DNA of 64,000 nucleotides from Chelatococcus sp. (GTDB taxonomy: Bacteria > Pseudomonadota > Alphaproteobacteria > Rhizobiales > Beijerinckiaceae). The notes below the pieces were generated by a model that ran no database searches, was not told the DNA's origin, and saw nothing but the letters and a program-made list of their open reading frames with translations. The stretch lies in NCBI GenBank assembly GCA_003248805.1, contig QFQY01000039.1, positions 1 to 64,000 of the forward strand, given 5' to 3'. A program made the translations under genes and the position numbers. Numbering within the stretch: position 1 is the first letter of the stretch; every line of letters starts with the position of its first letter. Below, piece after piece: positions 33,456 through 41,273 of the stretch.

Positions 33456-34874
33456 ATGACGGACGCAACACTTTCACCGGCCGGGGGCGCAGCGGATCAG
33501 CCGGCGCTCCACCGGGTCATGGGCCCGTGGCTCCTGCTGCTCTTCATCGTCGGCGACATCCTCGGAACCGGCATCTACGCCCTGACGGGCCAGGTGGCCA
33601 AGCAGGTCGGCGGCGCGGTCTGGCTGCCCTTTCTGGTCGCTTTCGCGGTCGCGCTGGTGACGGCCTTCAGCTATCTCGAACTGGTCACGAAATACCCACG
33701 CGCCGCGGGCGCGGCGCTCTATACGCACAAGGCCTTCGGCATCCATTTCGTGACCTTCATCGTCGCCTTCGCGGTGATGTGCTCGGGGATCACCTCGGCG
33801 GCCACCGCCTCCAGGGCCTTCGCGGCCAACATGTCCAACGCCTTCGGCCTGGGGCTTTCGGGCGGCTTCGGCATCACGCTGATCGGGCTCGGCTTCATGG
33901 CGCTGGTGGCGGCGATCAATCTCCGCGGCGTCGGCGAGAGCGTGAAAGCCAATGTGGTGCTGACCTGCGTCGAGCTCACCGGCCTGCTGATCATCATCAC
34001 CATCGGCATGATGGCGATCGCCCAGGGGCAGGGCGACGTCTCCCGCGTGATGGAGTTCCGCACGACGGCGGAAGGCGGTGTCTTCTGGCCGGTGATCGCG
34101 GCGACGACGCTGGCGTTCTTCGCAATGGTCGGCTTCGAGGATTCGGTCAACATGGCCGAAGAGTGCAAGGACCCGACCCGCCATTTCCCGAAGGTCCTGC
34201 TCGCCGGCCTCGTCATCACCGGCGTGATCTATGTGCTGGTCTCGATCTCGGCGATCACGCTGGTGCCGCCGGAGCAGCTCGGCGAGGGCGAGACGCCGCT
34301 GCTCAAGGTGGTGCAGGCCGGCGCGCCGAACTTCCCGATCTGGATCTTCGGCTTCATCACCATGTTCGCGGTCGCCAACAGCGCGCTCATCAACATGCTG
34401 ATGGCCAGCCGGCTGGTCTATGGCATGAGCCGCGAGCACGTCCTGCCGCCCGTGCTCGGCAAGGTCCACGCGACGCGGCGCACGCCCTATGTCGCGATCG
34501 GCTTCACCAGCCTGCTCGCCTTCGGGCTGATAACCTTCGTCGGCGAGGTGCCGGCGCTGGGCGGAACCACGGCGCTGCTGCTGCTCTGCGTTTTCAGCGT
34601 GGTGAACATCGCCGTGCTGGTGCTGCGCAAGGACCGCGTCGCGCATGCGCATTTCCGGACGCCGACATGGCTGCCCGTGCTCGGGGCGCTCTCCTGCGCC
34701 TTCCTGGCGGGTCCCTGGACCGGGCGCGATCCGAGCCAATATGCGATCGCCGGAACGCTGATCGGGATCGGCGTCGTGCTGTGGTTCGCGACCGTGGCGC
34801 TCAACCGCGCCAGCGGCGTCATTGCGAAGTCCGGCCCGGGCGACGATCTGGGGCAGCCCGGCCCGGTCGACTGA
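33456..34874 (+). CDS. APC superfamily amino-acid permease
   Basis: A 472-residue, 12-helix amino acid-polyamine-organocation transporter. The first helix has FIVGDILGTGIYALTGQVAK (unwound GTGIY substrate site, about 30-49), followed by VALVTAFSYLELVTKYPRAA and the AFFAMVGFEDSVNMAEECKD segment of helix 6 (about 216-235), and MFAVANSALINMLMASRLVY with RLVYGMSREHVLP. The start is ATG 33456, 7 bases after CGGGGGAC; the same frame is open far upstream through tctA, but that part is a shadow. Substrate unknown. Confidence 0.9.
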   Translation: MTDATLSPAGGAADQPALHRVMGPWLLLLFIVGDILGTGIYALTGQVAKQVGGAVWLPFLVAFAVALVTAFSYLELVTKYPRAAGAALYTHKAFGIHFVTFIVAFAVMCSGITSAATASRAFAANMSNAFGLGLSGGFGITLIGLGFMALVAAINLRGVGESVKANVVLTCVELTGLLIIITIGMMAIAQGQGDVSRVMEFRTTAEGGVFWPVIAATTLAFFAMVGFEDSVNMAEECKDPTRHFPKVLLAGLVITGVIYVLVSISAITLVPPEQLGEGETPLLKVVQAGAPNFPIWIFGFITMFAVANSALINMLMASRLVYGMSREHVLPPVLGKVHATRRTPYVAIGFTSLLAFGLITFVGEVPALGGTTALLLLCVFSVVNIAVLVLRKDRVAHAHFRTPTWLPVLGALSCAFLAGPWTGRDPSQYAIAGTLIGIGVVLWFATVALNRASGVIAKSGPGDDLGQPGPVD

Positions 34875-34892
34875 GGCTGCGGGCGCGGCTGC

Positions 34893-35393
34893 TCAGAGCT
34901 GGTGGCCGCGCTTGCGCATTTCCTGGGAGAAGCGGTCGAACAGGAAGTTGCTGGTCTGCACGCTCCAGGGCTGGAGCACCGTGAAGAGCTCCTGCATCGC
35001 CACCGGGCGCAGCGCGTTGTAGCGCTGGCCGACGGGCGACTTGAAGAAGGCCACCACTTCCTTGAGGTCCGCCTCGGTCATCTTGCGGGCGAAGATCTCG
35101 ACGGCGGTGTTGATGATCTCTTCCGAGCGCTTCTCGGCCTCGGGCTTCAGCACGGCCAGAATCTCGGTCATGTCCTTCGTCAGCTCGGGGCGCGTGGAGG
35201 TGACGAGCTGGCGCGTGTTCTCGGTGAACTCGACATAGATGTTGTCGATGTTCTGAGACACGCCGGTGAGCTGCACGACCTCGCGGGCCGCCGCCAGATG
35301 CGAGGCGGGCAGCGCCGGCGCCTGCGCAAAGGCCGGAGCCGCACAGAGCAGCGTCAGGCCCAGAGCCGCGCGGGCGAGATGGTGTCGGATCAT
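34893..35393 (-). CDS. Secreted DUF2059 domain protein
   Basis: A 166-residue exported protein with a DUF2059 domain. A signal peptide (HLARAALGLTLLCAAPAFAQ) is followed by HLAAAREVVQLTGVSQNIDN, a helical body and the family's ADLKEVVAFFKSPVGQRYNA near residue 115. DUF2059 proteins are periplasmic and of unknown role. The ATG at 35391-35393 follows GAAGGGG. In many Rhizobiales this gene lies between rpiA and gor; here rpiA is adjacent on the same strand but gor is more than 7 kb away. Confidence 0.88.
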   Translation of the reverse strand: MIRHHLARAALGLTLLCAAPAFAQAPALPASHLAAAREVVQLTGVSQNIDNIYVEFTENTRQLVTSTRPELTKDMTEILAVLKPEAEKRSEEIINTAVEIFARKMTEADLKEVVAFFKSPVGQRYNALRPVAMQELFTVLQPWSVQTSNFLFDRFSQEMRKRGHQL

Positions 35394-35510
35394 GCGTCGA
35401 GCCCCTTCGATGGTGTGGCTGGCGGCCGAGCCTTTCGGCGGCCGCACGTTGTCGCCGCCCTAGGGCGGCGCATGGGGGCGTTCCTTAGCGCGCTTTCAGC
35501 GAGAATGGAA

Positions 35511-36212
35511 TCATTCGATCGTGCCAAGCACCCGGACGCCACCGGCGCCCGCGAGGACCGCCCCGGCGCAAAGGCCGATGAACAGGCCGTGTTCGACGAC
35601 GCCGGGCACCAGATTCAGCGCCGTCGCCAGCGCCTCCGGCCGGTCGATGCGGCCGAGATGCGCGTCGAGGATGTAGTGGCCGCCATCGGTCAGCAGCGTG
35701 CTGCCATCCGCGCGACGGCGCAGCTCGAGCCGGCCCGCCGCGCCGGCGGCGGCCACCGCCGCCGCGACGGCGCGGCGCGTCGCCTCGAGGCCGAAGGGCA
35801 CGACCTCGATCGGCAGCGGGAACCGGCCGAGCGTATCGACCAGCTTGCCGTCGTCGGCGATGACGATCATGCGGGCGGAGGCCGCCGCGACGATCTTCTC
35901 GCGCAGCAGCGCCGCGCCGCCCCCCTTGATGAGCCGCAATTGCGAATCGAGCTCGTCGGCACCGTCGATCGTCAGGTCGAGCTCCGGCGTCTCGTCCAGC
36001 GTCGACATCCGGATGCCGAGCGCGAGGGCCTGCGCCTGCGTCGCCTCCGAGGTCGCGACGCAGATCACGTCGAGACCGGACGCCACGCGCGCGCCGAGCA
36101 GGTCGACGAAGTGCTTCGCCGTGGAGCCCGTCCCGAGACCGACCCGCATGCCGGGCCGCACGAGCTCGAGCGCGCGCGCGGCCGCCTGCTTCTTGAGATC
36201 GTCCTGCGTCAC
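35511..36212 (-). CDS. rpiA: Ribose-5-phosphate isomerase A
   Basis: A 233-residue enzyme that interconverts ribose 5-phosphate and ribulose 5-phosphate in the pentose phosphate pathway. Conserved blocks are VGLGTGSTAKHFVDLLG (about 24-40), LTIDGADELD with the catalytic aspartates (about 80-89), LIKGGGAALLREKIVAAAS (93-111) and the C-terminal ATALNLVPGVVEHGLFIGL. The GTG start at 36210-36212 overlaps the gabD stop as GTGA, so it is translationally coupled to gabD. Confidence 0.94.
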   Translation of the reverse strand: MTQDDLKKQAAARALELVRPGMRVGLGTGSTAKHFVDLLGARVASGLDVICVATSEATQAQALALGIRMSTLDETPELDLTIDGADELDSQLRLIKGGGAALLREKIVAAASARMIVIADDGKLVDTLGRFPLPIEVVPFGLEATRRAVAAAVAAAGAAGRLELRRRADGSTLLTDGGHYILDAHLGRIDRPEALATALNLVPGVVEHGLFIGLCAGAVLAGAGGVRVLGTIE

Positions 36213-37660
36213 GCGCCGAGCCCGCCCATGAGCATGTATTTGATCTCGACGAACTCCTCGATGCCGTGGAGCGAGCCCTCGCGGCCGAGGCCGGACTCCT
36301 TCACGCCGCCGAAGGGAGCCACCTCGGTGCCGAGCATGGCGGAGTTGATGCCGACCATGCCGTATTCCAGCTCCTCGGCGACGCGGAAGGCGCGGCCGAG
36401 ATCCTTCGAGTAGAAATAGGCGGCGAGGCCGAAGGGCGTGTCGTTGGCGAGCGCCACGACCTCCTCCTCGGTCTTGAAGGTGTAGACCGGCGCGACGGGG
36501 CCGAAGGTTTCCTCGCGGGTCATCAGCATGGTCGTGGTCGCGCCGGCGATCACGGTCGGCTCGTAGAAGGTGCGGCCCAGCGCATGGCGCTTGCCGCCGA
36601 CCACGACCTTGGCACCGTTGGCGACTGCGTCCGCGACATGGCGCTCGACCTTCTCGACCGCGCGCTCGTTGATCAGCGGCCCCTGCACGACGCCGACCTC
36701 GGTGCCGTTGCCGACCTTCATCTTCGCGACCTCGCCGGCGAATTTCGCGACGAACTCGTCATGGATTCCCTCCTGCACGAAGAGGCGGTTCGTGCAGACG
36801 CAGGTCTGGCCCATGTTGCGGAACTTGGCCGCGATGGCGCCCTGGACGGCCGCATCGACGTCGGCATCGTCGAAGACGATGAAGGGGGCATTGCCGCCGA
36901 GCTCCAGGCCGACCTTCTTCACCGTCGAGGCCGCCTGCTGCATCAGCAGCTTGCCGACCGGCGTCGAGCCGGTGAAGCCGATGAAGCGCACCGCCGGATG
37001 GGTGGTCATGACCTTGCCGATCGCGACGGCATCGCCCGTCACGACGTTGATCGTGCCCTTCGGGAAGCCGGCGCGCTCGGCGAGCTCGACCAGGGCGAGC
37101 GCCGTCAGCGGGGTGTCCGGCGCGGGCTTGACCACGAAGGTGCAGCCGGCAGCGAGGCCCGGCGAGCATTTGCGGGTGATCATCGCGGCGGGGAAGTTCC
37201 ACGGCGTGATCGCGGCGCAGACGCCGACGGGCTGCTTCTGCACGATGATGCGGGAATTCGGGAAGGGCGAGGGAATCGTCTCGCCATAGATGCGCTTGGC
37301 CTCTTCCGCATAGAACTCGACGAAGGAGGCGGCGTAGGCGACCTCGCCGCGGGCTTCCGTGATCGGCTTGCCCTGCTCGGCCGTCATGATCTGCGCCAGG
37401 TCCTCCTGGTTCGCCATGATCAGCTCGAACCACTTGCGCAGGATGACCGAGCGCTCCTTGGCGCTCTTCCTGGCCCAGGGCTTGAAGGCCCGCGACGCGG
37501 CCTCGACGGCGGCGGTGGTCTCGTCCGCGCCGAAGCGCGGCACCCTGGCCAGGACCTCGCCGGTCGCGGGGTTGTCGACCGCGTCGACGCCCTCCCCGAT
37601 CCAGGCACCGTCGACATAGCACTGCGTCTTGAAAAGGGTGGGATCGTTGAGCTTGAGCAT
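36209..37660 (-). CDS. gabD: NAD(P)-dependent succinate-semialdehyde dehydrogenase
   Basis: A 483-residue aldehyde dehydrogenase of the SSADH (GabD) class, oxidising succinate semialdehyde to succinate at the end of GABA breakdown. Visible elements: ITPWNFPAAMITRKCSPGLA, FTGSTPVGKLLMQQAA, the general-base glutamate in LELGGNAPFIVFDDAD (about 251), the nucleophile in NMGQTCVCTNRLFVQ (catalytic cysteine about 286), EETFGPVAPVYTF and VAPFGGVKESGLGREG, the latter typical of GabD. The ATG at 37658-37660 was chosen over an upstream in-frame start. It overlaps rpiA by four bases, an unusual partner. Confidence 0.92.
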   Translation of the reverse strand: MLKLNDPTLFKTQCYVDGAWIGEGVDAVDNPATGEVLARVPRFGADETTAAVEAASRAFKPWARKSAKERSVILRKWFELIMANQEDLAQIMTAEQGKPITEARGEVAYAASFVEFYAEEAKRIYGETIPSPFPNSRIIVQKQPVGVCAAITPWNFPAAMITRKCSPGLAAGCTFVVKPAPDTPLTALALVELAERAGFPKGTINVVTGDAVAIGKVMTTHPAVRFIGFTGSTPVGKLLMQQAASTVKKVGLELGGNAPFIVFDDADVDAAVQGAIAAKFRNMGQTCVCTNRLFVQEGIHDEFVAKFAGEVAKMKVGNGTEVGVVQGPLINERAVEKVERHVADAVANGAKVVVGGKRHALGRTFYEPTVIAGATTTMLMTREETFGPVAPVYTFKTEEEVVALANDTPFGLAAYFYSKDLGRAFRVAEELEYGMVGINSAMLGTEVAPFGGVKESGLGREGSLHGIEEFVEIKYMLMGGLGA

Positions 37661-37781
37661 GACGGACCTCGGGAACACAAACGAGTTCGGCACCGTCTAG
37701 CACGCGGATGCTATGGACTTCGACCGCCATTCCCGCATTGCGGCGGCATAGCCTGCGCAATGCCGCATGGCCGGCGGCGGA

Positions 37782-38141
37782 TTATTTCGTCTGCGGCGTG
37801 CACACGACCTTGTCGTCGAAGACGTAGCAGATGCTCATCTCGCCCGTCCGGACATTGACCCGGAAAATGCCACCCTCGCGCTCGTGCCGGGACGGCATCA
37901 GCAGGTAGTCGCTGGGCGCCTGCGGCCCCGCCCCCTCCCCCGCAGGGAAGCAGATGGTGATCCCGATCCCGCCCTCCTTGAGCTGGAACTGGCAGGCACC
38001 GACCTCGCCCGTCGCCCGATCGACGCGGTAGACCCGGTTCAGGTCCGTCTGCGGCGCGGGCGCGAACTCGTAAGGGGCGGCCATGGCCGCACCCTGAAGG
38101 GCGAGCCAGAGCCACGCAGCCGACAGAACGCTCCTGACCAT
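37782..38141 (-). CDS. Small secreted protein with two internal repeats, function unknown
   Basis: A 119-residue exported protein. The signal peptide SVLSAAWLWLALQGAAMA ends near AAPYEF. Two copies of one motif follow: RVYRVDRATGEVGACQF (about 36-52) and GIFRVNVRTGEMSICYVFD (about 90-108), each with a cysteine, so the mature chain has four cysteines counting ITICFP and VVCTP. I do not recognise a named family. ATG 38139-38141 was chosen because it starts the signal peptide. It is divergent from gph. Confidence 0.72.
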   Translation of the reverse strand: MVRSVLSAAWLWLALQGAAMAAPYEFAPAPQTDLNRVYRVDRATGEVGACQFQLKEGGIGITICFPAGEGAGPQAPSDYLLMPSRHEREGGIFRVNVRTGEMSICYVFDDKVVCTPQTK

Positions 38142-38341
38142 GATCGTCCCTCTTCCGAACCCAGAAGCCGTGCGCGCGCTCATCCGGTCCGCTCCTCATC
38201 TCGCGAATCGGGGCGACGATACACCTTCTCGCCGCCGGGGGCTCCCGGCCGCTTGCCAGGGGCGCCCGCCCGCCCCTATTCCACCGGCACGACCGCTTTC
38301 CGCGCCCCCGCACCGCACCGCCAACGCCGAGGACGTCCAGC

Positions 38342-39031
38342 ATGAGCCTTCACCCCATCGTCGTGTTCGACCTCGACGGAACCCTCGCCGAAACCGCCCC
38401 CGACATCATGCGCGTGCTGAACGTCATCCTGTCGCGGGAAGGGCTGGCCCCGCTGCCGCTCAACCGCGCCCGCGAACTCGTCGGCGCGGGCGCGCGCGCC
38501 CTGATCGAGCGTGGCTTCACCGTATCGGGCCGCATCCTCGACGCCGACACGCTGGAGCGGCTCTTCCAGGACTTCCTGCTGATCTACGCCGAGGACGTCG
38601 CCTCCAGCAGCCATCTCTACGAGGGCGTGACCGAGGCCATGGCCGTCCTGGCGGCGGAGGGCTTCAAGCTGGCGGTCTGCACCAACAAGCCGATCCTGCA
38701 TACGCGGCTCATCCTCGATCATTTCGGCATCGCCGGGCAGTTCGCGGCGGTCGCCGGCCGCGACAGCTTTCCGTTCCACAAGCCCGATCCGCGCCATCTC
38801 ACCCTGACGATCGAGGCCGCGGGCGGAGACCCGGCCCGGTCGGTGATGATCGGCGATTCCCGCACCGACATCGCCACGGCACGGGCCGCCGGCATTCCCT
38901 GCATCTGCGTGCCCTTCGGCTATACGGACGTGCCGATCGAGACCCTGGCCCCCGACATCGTGATCCCGCATTTCGACGCGCTGCCCGGCGCGGTGAAGCG
39001 CGTCGTCGCCTCGACTGCGGCGCATCCTTGA
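38342..39031 (+). CDS. gph: Phosphoglycolate phosphatase / HAD family hydrolase
   Basis: A 229-residue HAD-superfamily phosphatase. Motif I is VVFDLDGTLAETAPDI (nucleophile D10, acid-base D12), motif II lies in LAVCTNKP (Thr about 115), motif III is FHKPDPRHL (Lys about 142) and motif IV is MIGDSRTDIATARAAG (about 168-183). The cap type and length match Gph, which removes 2-phosphoglycolate made by Rubisco or during DNA repair. The HAD family is firm; the substrate follows from similarity and from the common linkage with rpiA in Rhizobiales. Confidence 0.88.
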   Translation: MSLHPIVVFDLDGTLAETAPDIMRVLNVILSREGLAPLPLNRARELVGAGARALIERGFTVSGRILDADTLERLFQDFLLIYAEDVASSSHLYEGVTEAMAVLAAEGFKLAVCTNKPILHTRLILDHFGIAGQFAAVAGRDSFPFHKPDPRHLTLTIEAAGGDPARSVMIGDSRTDIATARAAGIPCICVPFGYTDVPIETLAPDIVIPHFDALPGAVKRVVASTAAHP

Positions 39032-39066
39032 CGCGGTGCGGCGCGCCGACTAGGAGAGGCGCCATC

Positions 39067-39141
39067 GGGCGGCTAGCTCAGCGGTAGAGCACTCCCTTCA
39101 CACGGGAGGGGTCACAGGTTCGATCCCTGTGCCGCCCACCA
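39067..39141 (+). tRNA. tRNA-Val (anticodon CAC)
   Basis: A complete 75-nt cloverleaf. The acceptor stem GGGCGGC (39067-39073) pairs with GCCGCCC (39131-39137). The D arm is GCTC-AGCGGTA-GAGC, the anticodon arm CTCCC-TTCACAC-GGGAG with CAC at 39099-39101, and the T arm ACAGG-TTCGATC-CCTGT. The CCA end is encoded (39139-39141). It would read GTG codons. No integrase gene or repeated att-like half lies downstream. Confidence 0.97.
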
Positions 39142-39316
39142 TCTTTCCAGACCGTTCGCTGACCGCCTCGCACGGGTCACGCCCCACTCTTTTCGGGTCC
39201 CGAGCAGTTGCGCGGAGCCCCGACGGCGGGAATTCGCCCGGCAAGACGCATGGCCTGAACCGGCCTCGGCATTTCGGCGACCCAGGCAGGTGCCTTCGCG
39301 GCAGTGTCCCGCGGCT

Positions 39317-40198
39317 TCAGGAGGAACCGCGGCGCGGCCTCTGCGGCAGGCTGGTCACGATCACTCCGGCAAGCACCAGGAGCCCCGGCAGAACCGTGCC
39401 CGAGAGCGGCTTCTCCGACAGCACCAGGAACGCGGCGAGCGCGACCAGAGGCACGCGCAGGGCGTCCGCGGCGCAGAGCTGGAGGGCGGAGGCATGACGG
39501 GAGGCGTTGGCCAGCGCCGCTTGCGTGACGAAGCCGCCGACGGCGAGCGCGAGCGCCGCGCCGATCATCAGCGCGAGCGACGCCGGCGACATCGTGTCGA
39601 AGTCATGCTTGTGGCCGCCGAAGGTGCCGTCGGGCACGACCGCCGCGAGCGCGAGATAGATCGGCAGCTGGATGCCGTGCATCAGCAGGATGATGGTGAG
39701 CGTGCTGCGCCGGGCCGCGAGCCTCGCGAGCATGATGTTGCTCGCCGTCAGCGCCGCGGCCGCGCCCAGCGCGACGAACAGCCCCGGATTGCCGTCGAAG
39801 CCGACCCGGACCAGCAGGAGCGCGAGGCCGCTCGTCAGCAGCGCCAGCCCGAGACACGCCACGCGGCCGGGCAGCATTCCGGTCGCGAGAAACACGATGG
39901 CGGCGGCGAACAACGGTCCCGAGAACTCGACGACCGACACCAGCGACAGTGGCAGGTTGGCCATGCTCCAGATCAGCCCGAGCGCCCCCAGCATGTGCAG
40001 CACGCTGCGGGCGACGTCTCCGCGCAGGCTCGCGCGCGCGAACTCGGCGCGACCGAGGCCCTGATGCCAGGCCAGGCCGGCGGCGATCACGACGCTGCCG
40101 ACCGAGCGCAGCGCGCCGATCTCGAAGATCGAAAAGCGGCCGGACAGCTCCCTGATCGCCAGCGCGATGACCACGTAGGCGCAGAGATAGCCGATCAT
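39317..40198 (-). CDS. EamA/DMT family transporter
   Basis: A 293-residue drug/metabolite transporter with ten predicted helices in two EamA repeats, for example SLRGDVARSVLHMLGALGLI and GALRSVGSVVIAAGLAWHQG in the first and NIMLARLAARRSTL and SLALMIGAALALAVGGFVTQ in the second. The start ATG 40196-40198 overlaps the stop of the carbamoyltransferase-like gene (ATGA), which fixes it over an upstream alternative. Translation coupling suggests it exports or imports something connected to that enzyme. Confidence 0.85.
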   Translation of the reverse strand: MIGYLCAYVVIALAIRELSGRFSIFEIGALRSVGSVVIAAGLAWHQGLGRAEFARASLRGDVARSVLHMLGALGLIWSMANLPLSLVSVVEFSGPLFAAAIVFLATGMLPGRVACLGLALLTSGLALLLVRVGFDGNPGLFVALGAAAALTASNIMLARLAARRSTLTIILLMHGIQLPIYLALAAVVPDGTFGGHKHDFDTMSPASLALMIGAALALAVGGFVTQAALANASRHASALQLCAADALRVPLVALAAFLVLSEKPLSGTVLPGLLVLAGVIVTSLPQRPRRGSS

Positions 40199-41235
40199 CC
40201 AGCCGGCGAAGGCCGGAAAGCCTCGACCTGTCCCGTCCAGGGGATACCGAGGAGCATCCGCTCCAGAATGGCCATTCGCAACGGAACCGAGAGCTCGACC
40301 TGCCTGAAATAGCCTGCGTTCGGGAGGCTGTCGCATGACGTGTCGAGCTCCGAGAACCGCGGAAGAGGATTGATGATGAGCGTGTCGGAACGGGCTTCGA
40401 TGATCTTCTGAGCCGTCAGGGTGAAGGGCTCGGTCTCGCGCTCCTTGTCCACGGCCTCGTTGCCGAGCGAAGCATGCGCGAACCTGCTCATGTCCTGCAT
40501 CTGGATGTTGAGCACGTCATGGTCGAGCGTGTGCCTGATGTCGTGCACCACCGAGATCCGGGAGCCGAGACTGGCGAGCACGTTCATGGCCTCGCGCATC
40601 GCCGGGTTGATCTGGACATCCGGCAGGCAGCAGAGCGTGAAGCGCTTCGGCGGCATCAGCCGCAGCATCTTGACGAAAGAGACCGCGAAGCGAGCCCGGG
40701 TGTCGCTCGACAGGGCGATGGAGAGCTTCTCGATCTCGCCGCGCATCTGACGGATGGCGAAGATGTCGACCATCGCCTGGCTGGGATGCTCGTCCGCGCC
40801 ATTGCCCGCGTTGATCACCGGCAGATAGCTCAGCCGAGCGACCTTGTAGGGCATGTCCTCCATATGCGAGCGGACGACGAGCAGGTCGCTGTACAGTTCC
40901 ACCGTGCGGATGTGGTCCTCGACCGACTCGCCCGTCGTGTTGCCGATGCGGCTGCGCTCGGTGTCGTAGGCGTCGAGCGACTGGTGCCCGAGCCTGGCGG
41001 CGGCGGCCTGGAAGCCGAGGCGGGTGCGCGTGCTGCGCTGGTCGAACAGCGTGGCGATGACCTTCGGCCGCCGGCGCGGTGTCCAGCTCTGCTCGGGCAT
41101 GGGCAGCCCGGCCTTCTCGTCCTCTTCCTCGCGCAGGTGCTTTTCCGCACGCGCCAGCACGTCCTCGATGTCGTGACGGGAGACCGCATCGGCCGTGAGA
41201 AGGTCCTTCCCACTCGGATAGTTCGGCCGCTGCAT
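40195..41235 (-). CDS. Aspartate/ornithine carbamoyltransferase family protein, atypical
   Basis: A 346-residue member of the ATCase/OTCase family. The carbamoyl-phosphate site is visible as FDQRSTRTRLGF (STRT 68-71) and NGADEHPSQAMVDIF (H150), and the C-terminal INPLPRFSELDTS resembles the E. coli PyrB HPLPRVDEI segment. Two features differ from PyrB: the 80s loop reads SRIGNTTGES where E. coli has SLGKKGET, so the catalytic lysine is not obvious, and the TRVQKER aspartate-site arginine motif is replaced by NIQMQDMSR. No pyrC is adjacent. It may be a specialised carbamoyltransferase rather than the pyrimidine enzyme. Confidence 0.78.
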   Translation of the reverse strand: MQRPNYPSGKDLLTADAVSRHDIEDVLARAEKHLREEEDEKAGLPMPEQSWTPRRRPKVIATLFDQRSTRTRLGFQAAAARLGHQSLDAYDTERSRIGNTTGESVEDHIRTVELYSDLLVVRSHMEDMPYKVARLSYLPVINAGNGADEHPSQAMVDIFAIRQMRGEIEKLSIALSSDTRARFAVSFVKMLRLMPPKRFTLCCLPDVQINPAMREAMNVLASLGSRISVVHDIRHTLDHDVLNIQMQDMSRFAHASLGNEAVDKERETEPFTLTAQKIIEARSDTLIINPLPRFSELDTSCDSLPNAGYFRQVELSVPLRMAILERMLLGIPWTGQVEAFRPSPAG

Positions 41236-41273
41236 GCGGTACTCCGGATCGCTCGACTTCGACGGCGAGGCGG

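Noticed and set aside
39067..39141. tRNA-Val as an integration site for a genomic island
   Set aside because: No integrase, no direct repeat of the tRNA 3' end and no change in gene type are visible downstream in the window.
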